A stretch of 38,509 nucleotides of DNA from Pseudomonas sp. 21. Lineage in GTDB: Bacteria; Pseudomonadota; Gammaproteobacteria; Pseudomonadales; Pseudomonadaceae. The translations under genes were made by a program, and so were the position numbers. This document shows, piece by piece, positions 8,787 to 16,864 of this stretch (position 1 is the first letter of the stretch; the number at the start of each line of letters is the position of its first letter). Under the pieces are notes generated by a model. It saw only the letters and a list, made by a program, of their open reading frames with translations. It was not told where the DNA came from and searched no databases. The stretch covers positions 1 through 38,509 of the forward strand of contig NZ_JYOA01000010.1 of the NCBI RefSeq assembly GCF_000955805.1. The letters are read 5' to 3'.

Positions 8787-8833
8787 CAGGAGCGCGCCTT
8801 GCCCGCGTTCGCGCGCATGGCGCGCTCCCACAG
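8787..8833. repeat. degenerate REP-like inverted repeat
   Basis: GCAGGAGCGCGCC is followed by GCATGGCGCGCTCCCAC about 20 nt later, forming a GC-rich hairpin that resembles the REP elements upstream but with weaker conservation. It lies in the gap between pchP and the chemoreceptor gene. A further GCGGGCCGCTCCCAC fragment at about 8963-8977 may be a third decayed copy. Confidence 0.45.
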
Positions 8834-9017
8834 AGAAGCCCCCTCGCTTCGCCTGAACCCCCGTCCCACGCCTATTCCGGGTGAATGACTCAAGTATTTC
8901 CGCGGGCCGCCGATAGCCTGTGCAGACCGGCGTACAACGTCGGCATTCCCCTCGAACCGAAGCGGGCCGCTCCCACACCACGGGCGACGGCCTGCCGTTG
9001 CGTGCAGAACCCGAAAC

Positions 9018-10994
9018 ATGAACCAGCCCCGATCCCGCATCGCCCTGCAGTTGGCGATGGCCCTGGCCGTGCTCCTGATCCTGTTGATCAGCGGCAGCAC
9101 GCTGTTTGCCTTGCGCTCGCTAGACAGCGCTACCCTGACCACCCGCGAAGAACACCTCGCCAGCGAGGCGCGCCTGTTGGCTGACCAGCTGGAAACCTTC
9201 CACGGCACCCTGCGCGAGAGCACCCAGCGCCTTGCCGGGCTGTTCGAGCAACGCTTCGCCGCCGGCCTGAAAGCGCACACTGACGAGCGCGTGCCGGTCG
9301 CCGCGCTGCAGGCGCCGGCGCTGTACCTGGGCGACACCCGCCTGAACGGCGACTTCACCCTGGTCGACGAATTCCGCCAGCTCACCGCCGGCGTCGCTAC
9401 CGTGTTCGTGCGCGACGGCGACGACTTCGTGCGCATCACCACCTCGCTGACGAAGCAGGACGGCAGCCGCGCCATGGGCACCGTGCTGGACCACAACAGC
9501 CCGGCCTACCCGCGGCTGATGCGCGGGGAGAGCTATGTCGGCCGCGCGCTGCTGTTCGACCGCTTCTACATGACCCAGTACACACCGGTGCGCGACGGCA
9601 GCGGACGGGTGATCGCCGTGCTGTTCGTCGGCTTCGACTACACCGATGCGCAGAAGCGCCAGTTCGACAACCTCGGCCGTTTCCGCCTCGGCCAGGGCGG
9701 CTCGCTGGCGTTGCTGGATGAACAACGCCATTGGCTGGTGCCGCCGGCCGGCGCGCGCCACCCCGAGCGCGCCGCCGACAACCTTGCCAAGCTGCTGGAC
9801 AACCCCGGCCGCGGCCGCTTCTGGAGCGACGACCAGGATGATTTCTACAGCGTGGCGCAGCCTTTCGCCGGCGGTCCCTGGACTGTCGTGGCGAGCATGC
9901 CGAAGGACGAAATCCGCGCGGTGACCTGGCGCGTCGGTGGTCAGTTGGCCCTGGGCAGCCTGATCGCCATGCTGCTGGCGGTGATCGCCACCACCTGGCT
10001 GCTGCAGCGTCGCCTGCGGCCGCTGGGCGACCTGGTGCGCCAGGCCCATGCCCTGGGCGCCGGCGACCTGGGGGCGCGCCTGTCGGTTGCCAGCCGTGAC
10101 GAGATCGGCGACCTGGCGCGCAGCTTCAACCAGATGGGCGAGGCGCTCTCCAGCATGGTCTCGCGGGTGCGCGGCGCAGCGGAGGAAGTGGGGCATTGCT
10201 CGCGCTCGCTGTCGGGCCTTTCCAGCGGCGCGTATGCCGGCATGGAGCAGCAGTCCGGCGAGATCAACAGCATGGCTGGCGCGGTGGAGGAGTTCAGCGC
10301 CACTTCGATGGATATCGCCGACAACATGCGTAGCACCGAGCGCATGGCCAGCGAGAACACCCGCCAGACCCATATCGGCCTGCAGTCCATGGACGACGCC
10401 TCTGCCTCGCTGGCGCAGATCGCCGGCGCGCTGCAGCAGACCGTGGAGCGGGTAAGCCGCCTCGGCGCACGCTCCCAGGAGATCGGCAGCATCGTCGGTG
10501 TGATCACTTCGATTGCCGAGCAGACCAACCTGCTGGCGCTCAACGCCGCCATCGAAGCCGCCCGTGCCGGCGAGCAGGGGCGCGGTTTCGCCGTGGTTGC
10601 CGATGAAGTGCGCAGTCTCGCGGCGCGCACCCAGGCCGCTACCACGGAAATCTCGCAGATGATCGGCGCCATCCAGCAGGACACTGGCAGCGCCACCGAG
10701 ACCATCGAGCAGGGCAGCCAGCTGATGCAGCACGGGTTGGCATTGAACGAGAAGGTCGCCGCGGCGCTGGCGGAAATCTCCCAGCAGAGCAGCGCGGCCG
10801 GCGAGCAGTTCGCCGCCATCACCACCGCGACCCAGGAGCAGAGCCGCACGGCGACCCTGCTCAGCAGCAACCTGCAGGGCATCGCCCAGGCCAACAGCGA
10901 ACAGCGTCAGGTGGTGGCCGACCTGGCGCAGACCGTGCGCGAGCTGGACAGCCTGGCCGCCGGCCTGCGCGACGAGGTCGGGCGCTTCCGCTGA
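9018..10994 (+). CDS. methyl-accepting chemotaxis protein with periplasmic Cache sensor
   Basis: This 658-residue transmembrane chemoreceptor has a first transmembrane helix at about 12-33. A periplasmic sensor of about 270 residues follows, with Cache features ([66 protein letters not shown]), matching the Cache_3-Cache_2 type. The second transmembrane helix is at about 308-332, with HAMP at about 333-386 ([13 protein letters not shown]...[14 protein letters not shown]). The signalling hairpin lies at about 497-540 ([34 protein letters not shown]). There is no C-terminal CheR-binding pentapeptide. It passes ligand state to CheA/CheW. Organic acids are common ligands of this sensor class, but the ligand here is unknown. 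It stands alone with no che genes nearby. No convincing Shine-Dalgarno precedes the ATG. Confidence 0.93.
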   Translation: MNQPRSRIALQLAMALAVLLILLISGSTLFALRSLDSATLTTREEHLASEARLLADQLETFHGTLRESTQRLAGLFEQRFAAGLKAHTDERVPVAALQAPALYLGDTRLNGDFTLVDEFRQLTAGVATVFVRDGDDFVRITTSLTKQDGSRAMGTVLDHNSPAYPRLMRGESYVGRALLFDRFYMTQYTPVRDGSGRVIAVLFVGFDYTDAQKRQFDNLGRFRLGQGGSLALLDEQRHWLVPPAGARHPERAADNLAKLLDNPGRGRFWSDDQDDFYSVAQPFAGGPWTVVASMPKDEIRAVTWRVGGQLALGSLIAMLLAVIATTWLLQRRLRPLGDLVRQAHALGAGDLGARLSVASRDEIGDLARSFNQMGEALSSMVSRVRGAAEEVGHCSRSLSGLSSGAYAGMEQQSGEINSMAGAVEEFSATSMDIADNMRSTERMASENTRQTHIGLQSMDDASASLAQIAGALQQTVERVSRLGARSQEIGSIVGVITSIAEQTNLLALNAAIEAARAGEQGRGFAVVADEVRSLAARTQAATTEISQMIGAIQQDTGSATETIEQGSQLMQHGLALNEKVAAALAEISQQSSAAGEQFAAITTATQEQSRTATLLSSNLQGIAQANSEQRQVVADLAQTVRELDSLAAGLRDEVGRFR

Positions 10995-11006
10995 AGTGCG
11001 GGTGGG

Positions 11007-11810
11007 TCAGTCCTTGAGCTGGCCCAGCCCGTACTCCAGGCTGGCGGCGGATAGCTCGCCCATCTGGCTGTGCTTCAGGCGCCCCTGGGCGTCGTAGAAC
11101 AGCGTGGTGGGCATGCCGTAGGAGCCGGTGAGCTGGCCGAGGCGGTTGCCGCTGTCGAGCAGCACGGCCCCTTCACTCAGGCCCTGGTCGCGCAGGAAAC
11201 GCTGCACGGCCTCGGCGTTCTCGCCCTGGTTGACCAGCAGGAAGCGCACATCGCTGCGCTGCTTCTGCGCGGCCTCCAGCACCGGCATTTCGCGACGGCA
11301 CGGCGGGCACCAGGTGGCCCAGAGGTTCACCACCATGGGCCGGCCATCCAGCGCGCGCAGGTCCACGGCGGCACCGCGCAGGTCCATCACCGTGAGTTCG
11401 GGAAGCTGCTGGCTGCGGTCCAGCGCCGAGGTTACGGCCTTGCCGCCGCCCCACAGGCACACGCCGACCACGGCCGCGATGGCCAGCGGACGACGCAGCT
11501 CTGTCCTCTTCCAGGCCAGTAGCGCGCCGATCAGCGCGGCGGCGACCACGCCCGGTAGCGCGAGGAACCCGCCATCGCGGATATCCACGATGCTCAGCGG
11601 CGTCGCCGCGTACTGCTCGGCATAGCGCGCAACGAACGCCAGCCGGGCTGCCAGCAGCCCGCCGAGGAACATGGCGAACAGCGCACCTTCGGGATTGGCG
11701 CCGCGCTTGCGCCCGGCCAGCCAGCCGGCCAGCAGCGCACCGAAGAAGCCGAGGTAGAGCAGGACGTGGGGCAGGGGAATGGCCAGTGGGCCGAGGGTCA
11801 GACTGGTCAA
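11007..11810 (-). CDS. membrane-anchored TlpA/DsbE-like thioredoxin with Lgt-like N-terminal membrane domain
   Basis: The protein is about 267 residues. The first 130 form a hydrophobic domain of about four membrane segments (LTLGPLAIPLPHVLLYLGFFGALLAGWLAGRK, then a long stretch with DGGFLALPG) that recalls part of prolipoprotein diacylglyceryl transferase. The C-terminal 140 residues are a periplasmic thioredoxin fold of the TlpA/ResA type with WATWCPPCRREMP (CPPC near 167-170) and the cis-Pro motif GMPTTLFYD. It should reduce disulfides outside the membrane. The start is uncertain: I used a TTG at 11810 that begins TSLTLGPLAI, while a GTG at 11858 would add 16 residues. Neither has a good ribosome site. 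It converges with the chemoreceptor gene, with 12 bp between their ends. The partner protein is unknown. Confidence 0.8.
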   Translation of the reverse strand: MTSLTLGPLAIPLPHVLLYLGFFGALLAGWLAGRKRGANPEGALFAMFLGGLLAARLAFVARYAEQYAATPLSIVDIRDGGFLALPGVVAAALIGALLAWKRTELRRPLAIAAVVGVCLWGGGKAVTSALDRSQQLPELTVMDLRGAAVDLRALDGRPMVVNLWATWCPPCRREMPVLEAAQKQRSDVRFLLVNQGENAEAVQRFLRDQGLSEGAVLLDSGNRLGQLTGSYGMPTTLFYDAQGRLKHSQMGELSAASLEYGLGQLKD

Positions 11811-11892
11811 GGCAGGAGCCCGGCAAAAGGAAACCAAGGTACAGCAGGGAGCGGCCACGGGGCAGCGCCGGGCTGTGGATAAATGTTTCGCC

Positions 11893-13341
11893 TCAGGCCG
11901 GCAGCGGCTCGGCCTGCTGCTCGCGCAGCTCGGCAGTCAGCCGCCTGGCGCAGGCGCCGACCTTGCGTACGGCGTCCTCGATCAGCGGCAGGTCGCGGTT
12001 GGAGTAGTTCATGCGGATGCAGTTGCGGTACTTGCCCGAGGCGGAAAAGATGTTGCCGGCCGCCACCTGCACGTTGTCGCGGCGCAGCTCCTGGTTCAGC
12101 CGCACGCTGTCGAACTGCGGGTCGAACTCGACCCAGAGCATGAAGCCGCCGCGCGGCCGGGTGACCCGCGCACCTTCGGGGAAGTAGCGGCCGACCCATT
12201 CGGTCATCAGGTCGCGGTGGCGCTGGTACTGCGCGCGCATGCGGCGGATGTGCGGCTCGTAGTGGCCGCCGCTGATGAACTCGGCCAGCGCCATCTGTGG
12301 TTGCGGCGCGCAGGTGCCGCTGGCGATGTACTTGAAGTGGAGGATGCGGTCCAGGTAGCGCCCCGGCACCACCCAGCCGGTTCGCAGGCCGGGCGCCACG
12401 GTCTTGGAGAAGGAACTGGCCAGCAGCACGCGGTCGTCGCTGTCGAAGGACTTGATGCTGCGCGGGCGCGGGAAGGCGTAGGCCAGTTCGCCGTAGACGT
12501 CGTCTTCGAGGATCGGCACGTCATAGCGTGCCGCCAGGGTCAGCAGGGCGCGCTTGCGGGCGTCGGGCATGATGTAGCCCAGCGGGTTGTTGCAGTTGGG
12601 TGTGAGCAGGATCAGCTTTACCGGCCACTGCTCCATCGCCAGTTCCAGCGCTTCCAGGCTGATGCCGTTGCTGGGGTCGGTGGGAATTTCCAGCGCCTTC
12701 AGGCCATACGCCTTGAGCGCCTGCATGGCGCCGTGGAAGCTCGGCGAGTCGATGGCGATGATGTCCCCCGGCTCGCAGATGGCGCGCAGGGTGATGGCCA
12801 GCGCCTCCTGGCAGCCGGTGGTGATGACGATCTCGCTGGGTGGCACCTGGCAGCCGGAATCGAGCATCAGCCGGGCGATCTGCTCGCGCAGCGGCAGCGA
12901 GCCCTGGATGCCCTCGTAGCCGAGGCTTTGCAGATCGGTCCGGCGCGCGGCATGCACCATCGCCCGTTGTAGCGGCTTGAGCGACGGGCTGGCGATATCC
13001 GGCGTGCCGCGCCCGAGCTGGACGAAGTCGCCGCCCGGCGCGCGGCGCACCTGTTCCAGTACCTGGTCCCACTGCGAAACGTCCACTGGTCGTTGCGCCG
13101 GGCGAGTCATCGCCGGCATCGGCGGCAGCTCGCGACGTTCCGGCACGAAGTAGCCGGACTTGGGGCGCGGCTCCACCAGGCCGTCATCCTCCAGCACGCG
13201 GTAGGCCTGCTGCACGGTGCTGATGCTGACGCCGTGCTCCTCGCTCAGCGCGCGCACCGAGGGCAGGCGGTCGCCGGGGCGATACAGGCCTTGCTCGATA
13301 CGTTCGCCGAGTGTGGCGGCCAGTTGCGCGTAGCGTTTCAT
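11893..13341 (-). CDS. MocR-type PLP-dependent regulator (GntR helix-turn-helix fused to aminotransferase fold)
   Basis: This 482-residue protein has a GntR winged helix at about 1-72 (GERIEQGLYRPGDRLPSVRALSEEHGVSISTVQQAYRVLEDDGLV). After a linker comes a class I aminotransferase-like domain (about 110-470) with the pyridoxal phosphate motif SSFSKTVAPGLRTGW; the Lys is near 312. Such MocR proteins are regulators rather than free aminotransferases and bind operators near divergent genes. I chose the ATG at 13341, preceded by GGGAG seven bases upstream, rather than the longer open frame, whose extra 62 residues look non-coding. It is divergent from the DUF1127-ridA pair. Three TCTGTA-type repeats lie between them. 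The effector is likely an amine or amino acid, but this is inference. Confidence 0.9.
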   Translation of the reverse strand: MKRYAQLAATLGERIEQGLYRPGDRLPSVRALSEEHGVSISTVQQAYRVLEDDGLVEPRPKSGYFVPERRELPPMPAMTRPAQRPVDVSQWDQVLEQVRRAPGGDFVQLGRGTPDIASPSLKPLQRAMVHAARRTDLQSLGYEGIQGSLPLREQIARLMLDSGCQVPPSEIVITTGCQEALAITLRAICEPGDIIAIDSPSFHGAMQALKAYGLKALEIPTDPSNGISLEALELAMEQWPVKLILLTPNCNNPLGYIMPDARKRALLTLAARYDVPILEDDVYGELAYAFPRPRSIKSFDSDDRVLLASSFSKTVAPGLRTGWVVPGRYLDRILHFKYIASGTCAPQPQMALAEFISGGHYEPHIRRMRAQYQRHRDLMTEWVGRYFPEGARVTRPRGGFMLWVEFDPQFDSVRLNQELRRDNVQVAAGNIFSASGKYRNCIRMNYSNRDLPLIEDAVRKVGACARRLTAELREQQAEPLPA

Positions 13342-13380
13342 GACAGATCTCCCGTGCCGGGTCGATTCGGCTCGATGTAG

Positions 13381-13462
13381 TACAGATCGGGAAAAAATAC
13401 GCCATTCAGACCGATTTCGCCCAGGTCTGTATGGAAAAAACTCTGCCTTGTTGAATCTGTAA
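13381..13462. promoter_or_regulatory. repeated TACAGA/TCTGTA motifs, candidate MocR operators
   Basis: The 184-bp region between mocR-type and DUF1127 genes contains TACAGATC at 13381, GTCTGTAT at 13425 and ATCTGTAA at 13455. The last two are direct repeats spaced 30 bp apart, and the first is in inverse orientation. MocR regulators typically bind two or more repeats, so these are the likely binding sites for both divergent promoters. Confidence 0.5.
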
Positions 13463-13525
13463 TGATTTTCCCCGATTCGCCACGCTAGTCCCACGTCCGA
13501 AGAACCCGACTGGAGGAGCGACGAC

Positions 13526-13756
13526 ATGAGCGGCCTGAGCGATGTGCGGCTGACCCTTTATCAACAGGAACTGCTGGAAATCCCGGGCACCCGCGTGGCG
13601 CCGCGTGAGCACGGTGAAAGCCGCTGGCAGCAGTTCTGGCGCCGCGTGCGCACCCGCAAGCAGCTCCTGGAACTCTCCGACGAGCAACTGCGCGACATCG
13701 GCATCAGCCGCGAGCAGGCGAAGCTGGAAGCGATGCGGCCGTTCTGGCGCTGCTGA
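13526..13756 (+). CDS. DUF1127 (YjiS-like) small basic protein
   Basis: This 76-residue protein ends in a DUF1127 domain (about 33-72: WQQFWRRVRTRKQLLELSDEQLRDIGISREQAKLEAMRPFW). The Leu-Ser-Asp-x-x-Leu-x-Asp-Ile-Gly-Ile-Ser-Arg core is the family's signature. Members are small and Arg-rich. Some in other bacteria act in RNA turnover and phosphate or carbon metabolism, and most are uncharacterised. GGAGGAG seven bases before the ATG at 13526 is a strong ribosome site. It is followed after 28 bp by ridA on the same strand with no terminator, so the two are probably one operon divergent from the MocR regulator. Confidence 0.88.
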   Translation: MSGLSDVRLTLYQQELLEIPGTRVAPREHGESRWQQFWRRVRTRKQLLELSDEQLRDIGISREQAKLEAMRPFWRC

Positions 13757-13784
13757 TCACCTACAGACCAATCAGGGAGCACTT

Positions 13785-14273
13785 ATGAGCGAGACGCGCG
13801 CTGCTGCGTTTGAACGGATCGCCGCCGAACTCGGCTACGACTTCAGCGGTGAAATGAAGATCGGTGGCAACTACGTGCCGTTCCTCATCGAGGGTAACCA
13901 GGTGCACCTGAGTGGGCAGATTCCGCGGGTTGGCGATGAAATCGTCGTCACCGGTCGGGCGGGTAGTGCGGTGTCGCTGGCCGATGCGCAACTGGCCGCC
14001 AAGGTCTGCGTGATGCGGGCGCTGGCGCTGCTGCGGCAGGCGCTGGGTGACCTCGACCGTGTGCGCAAGGTGCTGCAACTCAATGTGTTCGTGCAGTCGG
14101 CGGAGCACTTCACGCAGCACAGCGAGGTAGCCGACGGCGCTTCAGCCGTGCTGTACGAAGTGCTGGGCGCGGCCGGCGTGCACACGCGCACTTCGGTCGG
14201 TGTCTATCAGTTGCCGAAGAATGCGACGGTCGAGCTGAATCTTCTCGCCATCACCGAGGACCCGCCGCGTTAA
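13785..14273 (+). CDS. RidA/YjgF family protein (YjgF_endoribonc subfamily)
   Basis: This 162-residue protein is of the Rid superfamily, in the longer branch rather than the archetypal 128-residue RidA. Visible features are MSETRAAAFERIAAELG, the strand GNQVHLSGQIPRVGDEIVVTGRAG, DLDRVRKVLQLNVFV, and the C-terminal HTRTSVGVYQLPKNATVELNLLAI. The conserved Arg that binds carboxylates in deaminase-active members appears to be present in HTRTSVG. Rid proteins hydrolyse enamine and imine intermediates made by PLP enzymes, which fits its position beside a PLP-dependent regulator. The gene overlaps the end of the converging comM by four bases (TTAA at 14270-14273). GGGAG precedes the ATG. Confidence 0.88.
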   Translation: MSETRAAAFERIAAELGYDFSGEMKIGGNYVPFLIEGNQVHLSGQIPRVGDEIVVTGRAGSAVSLADAQLAAKVCVMRALALLRQALGDLDRVRKVLQLNVFVQSAEHFTQHSEVADGASAVLYEVLGAAGVHTRTSVGVYQLPKNATVELNLLAITEDPPR

Positions 14274-15760
14274 TGCCCTGCGCGGTATTGCAGCGCTTCG
14301 GCCAGGTGCGGGCGCGCAATGCGGTCTTCCTGCTGCAGGTCGGCAAGGGTGCGGGCGACCTTGAGAATCCGGTGCAGGGCGCGCAGTGACAGGTTCAGGC
14401 GTTCACCGGCCTTTTCCAGCCAGGCCTGGTCTTCCGGGTTCAATGCACAATATTGGTGCATTTTCTTCAAGGTCAGAAAGGCGTTCGCGCAGCCCTGGCG
14501 GGCGAGCTGGCGCTGGCGGGCGGCGGCGACCTGAGTGGCCAGTTCCGCGCTGCTGGTGCTCGGGCCGCTGGGCGCGAGGCTGGTGCTTTCCCGGCTGACG
14601 GTGAGGTGCAGGTCGATGCGGTCCAGCAGCGGCCCGGAGAGCTTGGCGCGGTAGCGCTGGATCTGCTCCGGCGAACAGCGGCAGCGGCCGCTGGGGTCGC
14701 CGAGATAGCCACAGGGGCAGGGGTTCATCGCTGCCACCAGCTGGAAGCGCGCCGGGAAGCGCACACGGCCGTTGGCGCGGGCGATGACAATTTCGCCGCC
14801 TTCCAATGGTTCACGCAGCACTTCCAGGACTTTGCGATCGAACTCCGGCAGCTCGTCGAGGAACAGCACGCCTTCGTGCGCCAGGGTGATCTCGCCCGGC
14901 TGCGGGCGGCTGCCACCTCCGACCAGCGCCGGCGCGGAAGCGGTGTGGTGCGGTTGCCTGAAGGGGCGCTGCGGCCAGTGAGTCAGCGGTCCGCGCCCGG
15001 CGACGGAATGAATCGCCGCGACCTGCAGCGCCTCGTCTTCGTCCAGCGGCGGCATCAGGCCGGGCAGGCGGCTGGCGAGCAGGGTCTTGCCGGTGCCGGG
15101 CGGACCGCTGAACAGCAGGTTGTGCGCCCCGGCAGCGGCAACCAGGAGCGCGCGCTTGGCGGCGGCCTGGCCCTGGACTTCCGACAGGTCCGGGTAGGGC
15201 GGTGTCACCCGCATCAGACCGTTTGCCTCATAAGGACGCAGGCGCTCCTGGCCGCTGAAATGCGCGGCCAGCTCCAGCAGGTGGCCGACGGCGTAAACGG
15301 TCAGGCCGCTGGCGAGGCTGGCTTCTTCGGCGTTCTCCTTCGGCACCACCAGGGCGCGGCCGGCGGCGCGGGCAGCCAGGGCGGCGGGCAGCACACCGGG
15401 GACCGGGCGCACAGTGCCGGACAGCGCCAGTTCGCCCAGGCATTCCAGTCCATCCAGCCCGGCAGCGTCGGCCAACTGGCCGCTGGCGGCGAGGATGCCC
15501 AGGGCGATGGCCAGGTCGAAGCGCCCGCCATCCTTCGGCAGGTCGGCCGGGGCAAGGTTCAGGGTGATGCGGCGGGCGGGAAAATCGAAGCCGGCATTGA
15601 GCAGGGCGCTGCGGACGCGGTCCTTGCTCTCCTTCACGGCGCCTTCGGGCAGGCCGACCAGGGTCAGTGACGGCAGGCCGTTGGCGAGGTGCGCCTCGAC
15701 GAGAACGCCGGGCGCTTCCACGCCGACCTGGGCGCGGCTATGGACGATGGCGAGGGACAT
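14270..15760 (-). CDS. comM: ComM/YifB family Mg-chelatase-like AAA+ ATPase
   Basis: This 496-residue protein has an N-terminal ChlI/Lon-like domain (about 1-165), a central AAA+ ATPase domain (about 190-400) and a C-terminal Mg-chelatase domain (about 400-490). Walker A is FSGPPGTGKTLLASR near residue 215, and Walker B is GVLFLDELPEF near 292. The zinc-like MNPCPCGYLGDPSGRCRC loop lies at about 345-362, and the sensor/arginine-finger region includes GPLLDRIDLHL. In naturally competent species ComM is a hexameric helicase that extends integrated DNA during transformation; its role in Pseudomonas is less clear. It is followed by ridA on the other strand, whose stop it overlaps. Its coding region also contains a 21-bp NtrC-like palindrome at 14442-14462. 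Confidence 0.94.
   Translation of the reverse strand: MSLAIVHSRAQVGVEAPGVLVEAHLANGLPSLTLVGLPEGAVKESKDRVRSALLNAGFDFPARRITLNLAPADLPKDGGRFDLAIALGILAASGQLADAAGLDGLECLGELALSGTVRPVPGVLPAALAARAAGRALVVPKENAEEASLASGLTVYAVGHLLELAAHFSGQERLRPYEANGLMRVTPPYPDLSEVQGQAAAKRALLVAAAGAHNLLFSGPPGTGKTLLASRLPGLMPPLDEDEALQVAAIHSVAGRGPLTHWPQRPFRQPHHTASAPALVGGGSRPQPGEITLAHEGVLFLDELPEFDRKVLEVLREPLEGGEIVIARANGRVRFPARFQLVAAMNPCPCGYLGDPSGRCRCSPEQIQRYRAKLSGPLLDRIDLHLTVSRESTSLAPSGPSTSSAELATQVAAARQRQLARQGCANAFLTLKKMHQYCALNPEDQAWLEKAGERLNLSLRALHRILKVARTLADLQQEDRIARPHLAEALQYRAGH
14442..14462. promoter_or_regulatory. NtrC-like palindrome inside comM
   Basis: Perfect arms AATGCAC and GTGCATT enclose AATATTG. The 17-bp core TGCACAATATTGGTGCA differs at one base from the well-known E. 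coli glnA enhancer site TGCACTATATTGGTGCA. It lies in coding sequence for MHQYCAL, read here as ATG CAC CAA TAT TGT GCA TTG, codons that this GC-rich gene otherwise avoids. No sigma54 promoter is obvious nearby. Confidence 0.45.
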
Positions 15761-15799
15761 GGATCACTCCTGGATCGCATGCCGCCCGCCAGGCGGGGA

Positions 15800-16081
15800 T
15801 CAGGTTTCGGAGGCGGGGGCGGCGGTATCGGCTGGGGAGAGGCGGGCTTCCATCTCCGCGACCTTGGCTTCCAGCGCCTCGAGGCGGGCGCGGGTGCGCG
15901 CGAGGACGACCATCTGGCTGTCGAATTCGTCGCGGCTGACCAGGTCGAGCTTGCTGAAGGCGCTCTGCATCAGAACCTTGAACTGGGCTTCCAGCTCGGC
16001 CTTCGGCAGGGGCGATTCGCCACCGAACAGGCGTCCGGCTTGTTGGCTGATGGCATCGAGGAAGGCTTTGGGCGGCAGCAT
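15800..16081 (-). CDS. ubiK: UbiK ubiquinone-biosynthesis accessory factor (BMFP/YqiC family)
   Basis: This 93-residue protein is of the membrane fusogenic BMFP (YqiC) family, now named UbiK, which helps the Ubi enzyme complex make ubiquinone under air, probably with UbiJ. The N-terminal half (LPPKAFLDAISQQAGRLF...AELEAQFKVLMQSAFSKLDLVSRDEFDSQ) is amphipathic. The C-terminal half is a trimer-forming coiled coil (LARTRARLEALEAKVAEMEARL). The length is normal for the family. It lies 39 bp upstream of comM on the same strand, so they may be co-transcribed. The glnK operon starts on the opposite strand about 400 bp away. Confidence 0.92.
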   Translation of the reverse strand: MLPPKAFLDAISQQAGRLFGGESPLPKAELEAQFKVLMQSAFSKLDLVSRDEFDSQMVVLARTRARLEALEAKVAEMEARLSPADTAAPASET

Positions 16082-16152
16082 GGTTCATGGGTTCCGGATT
16101 GAATCAGAGCGCAGTCTATCACGCAGCCGCCGCTGGCTGCGGCGCGCGGGGT

Positions 16153-16169
16153 TGCACGCTTTTTGAGCA
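16153..16169. promoter_or_regulatory. NtrC-like enhancer site 1 upstream of glnK
   Basis: TGCACGCTTTTTGAGCA matches the TGCAC-N7-GTGCA NtrC pattern except for one base in the right arm (GAGCA). It lies about 125 bp before the sigma54 element at 16278-16294 and 33 bp (about three turns) from site 2, as expected for paired enhancer sites. Confidence 0.6.
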
Positions 16170-16185
16170 GTGTGCCCGCTCGCCG

Positions 16186-16202
16186 TGCGCGCTTTCGGTG
16201 CG
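16186..16202. promoter_or_regulatory. NtrC-like enhancer site 2 upstream of glnK
   Basis: TGCGCGCTTTCGGTGCG matches the 17-bp NtrC pattern with A-to-G and A-to-G changes in the outer arms (TGCGC-N7-GTGCG). Its spacing to site 1 is 33 bp, placing both on the same face of the DNA. Confidence 0.55.
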
Positions 16203-16256
16203 CCCGGGCGGCGCTGGCGAATCGCCAGAAACCTCGCTTTTACGCCAAGTGCCTGA

Positions 16257-16823
<567 letters not shown>

Positions 16824-16864
16824 GCCAAGCCCACACCGAACCCCACGCCCCAGGAGAAACAACA

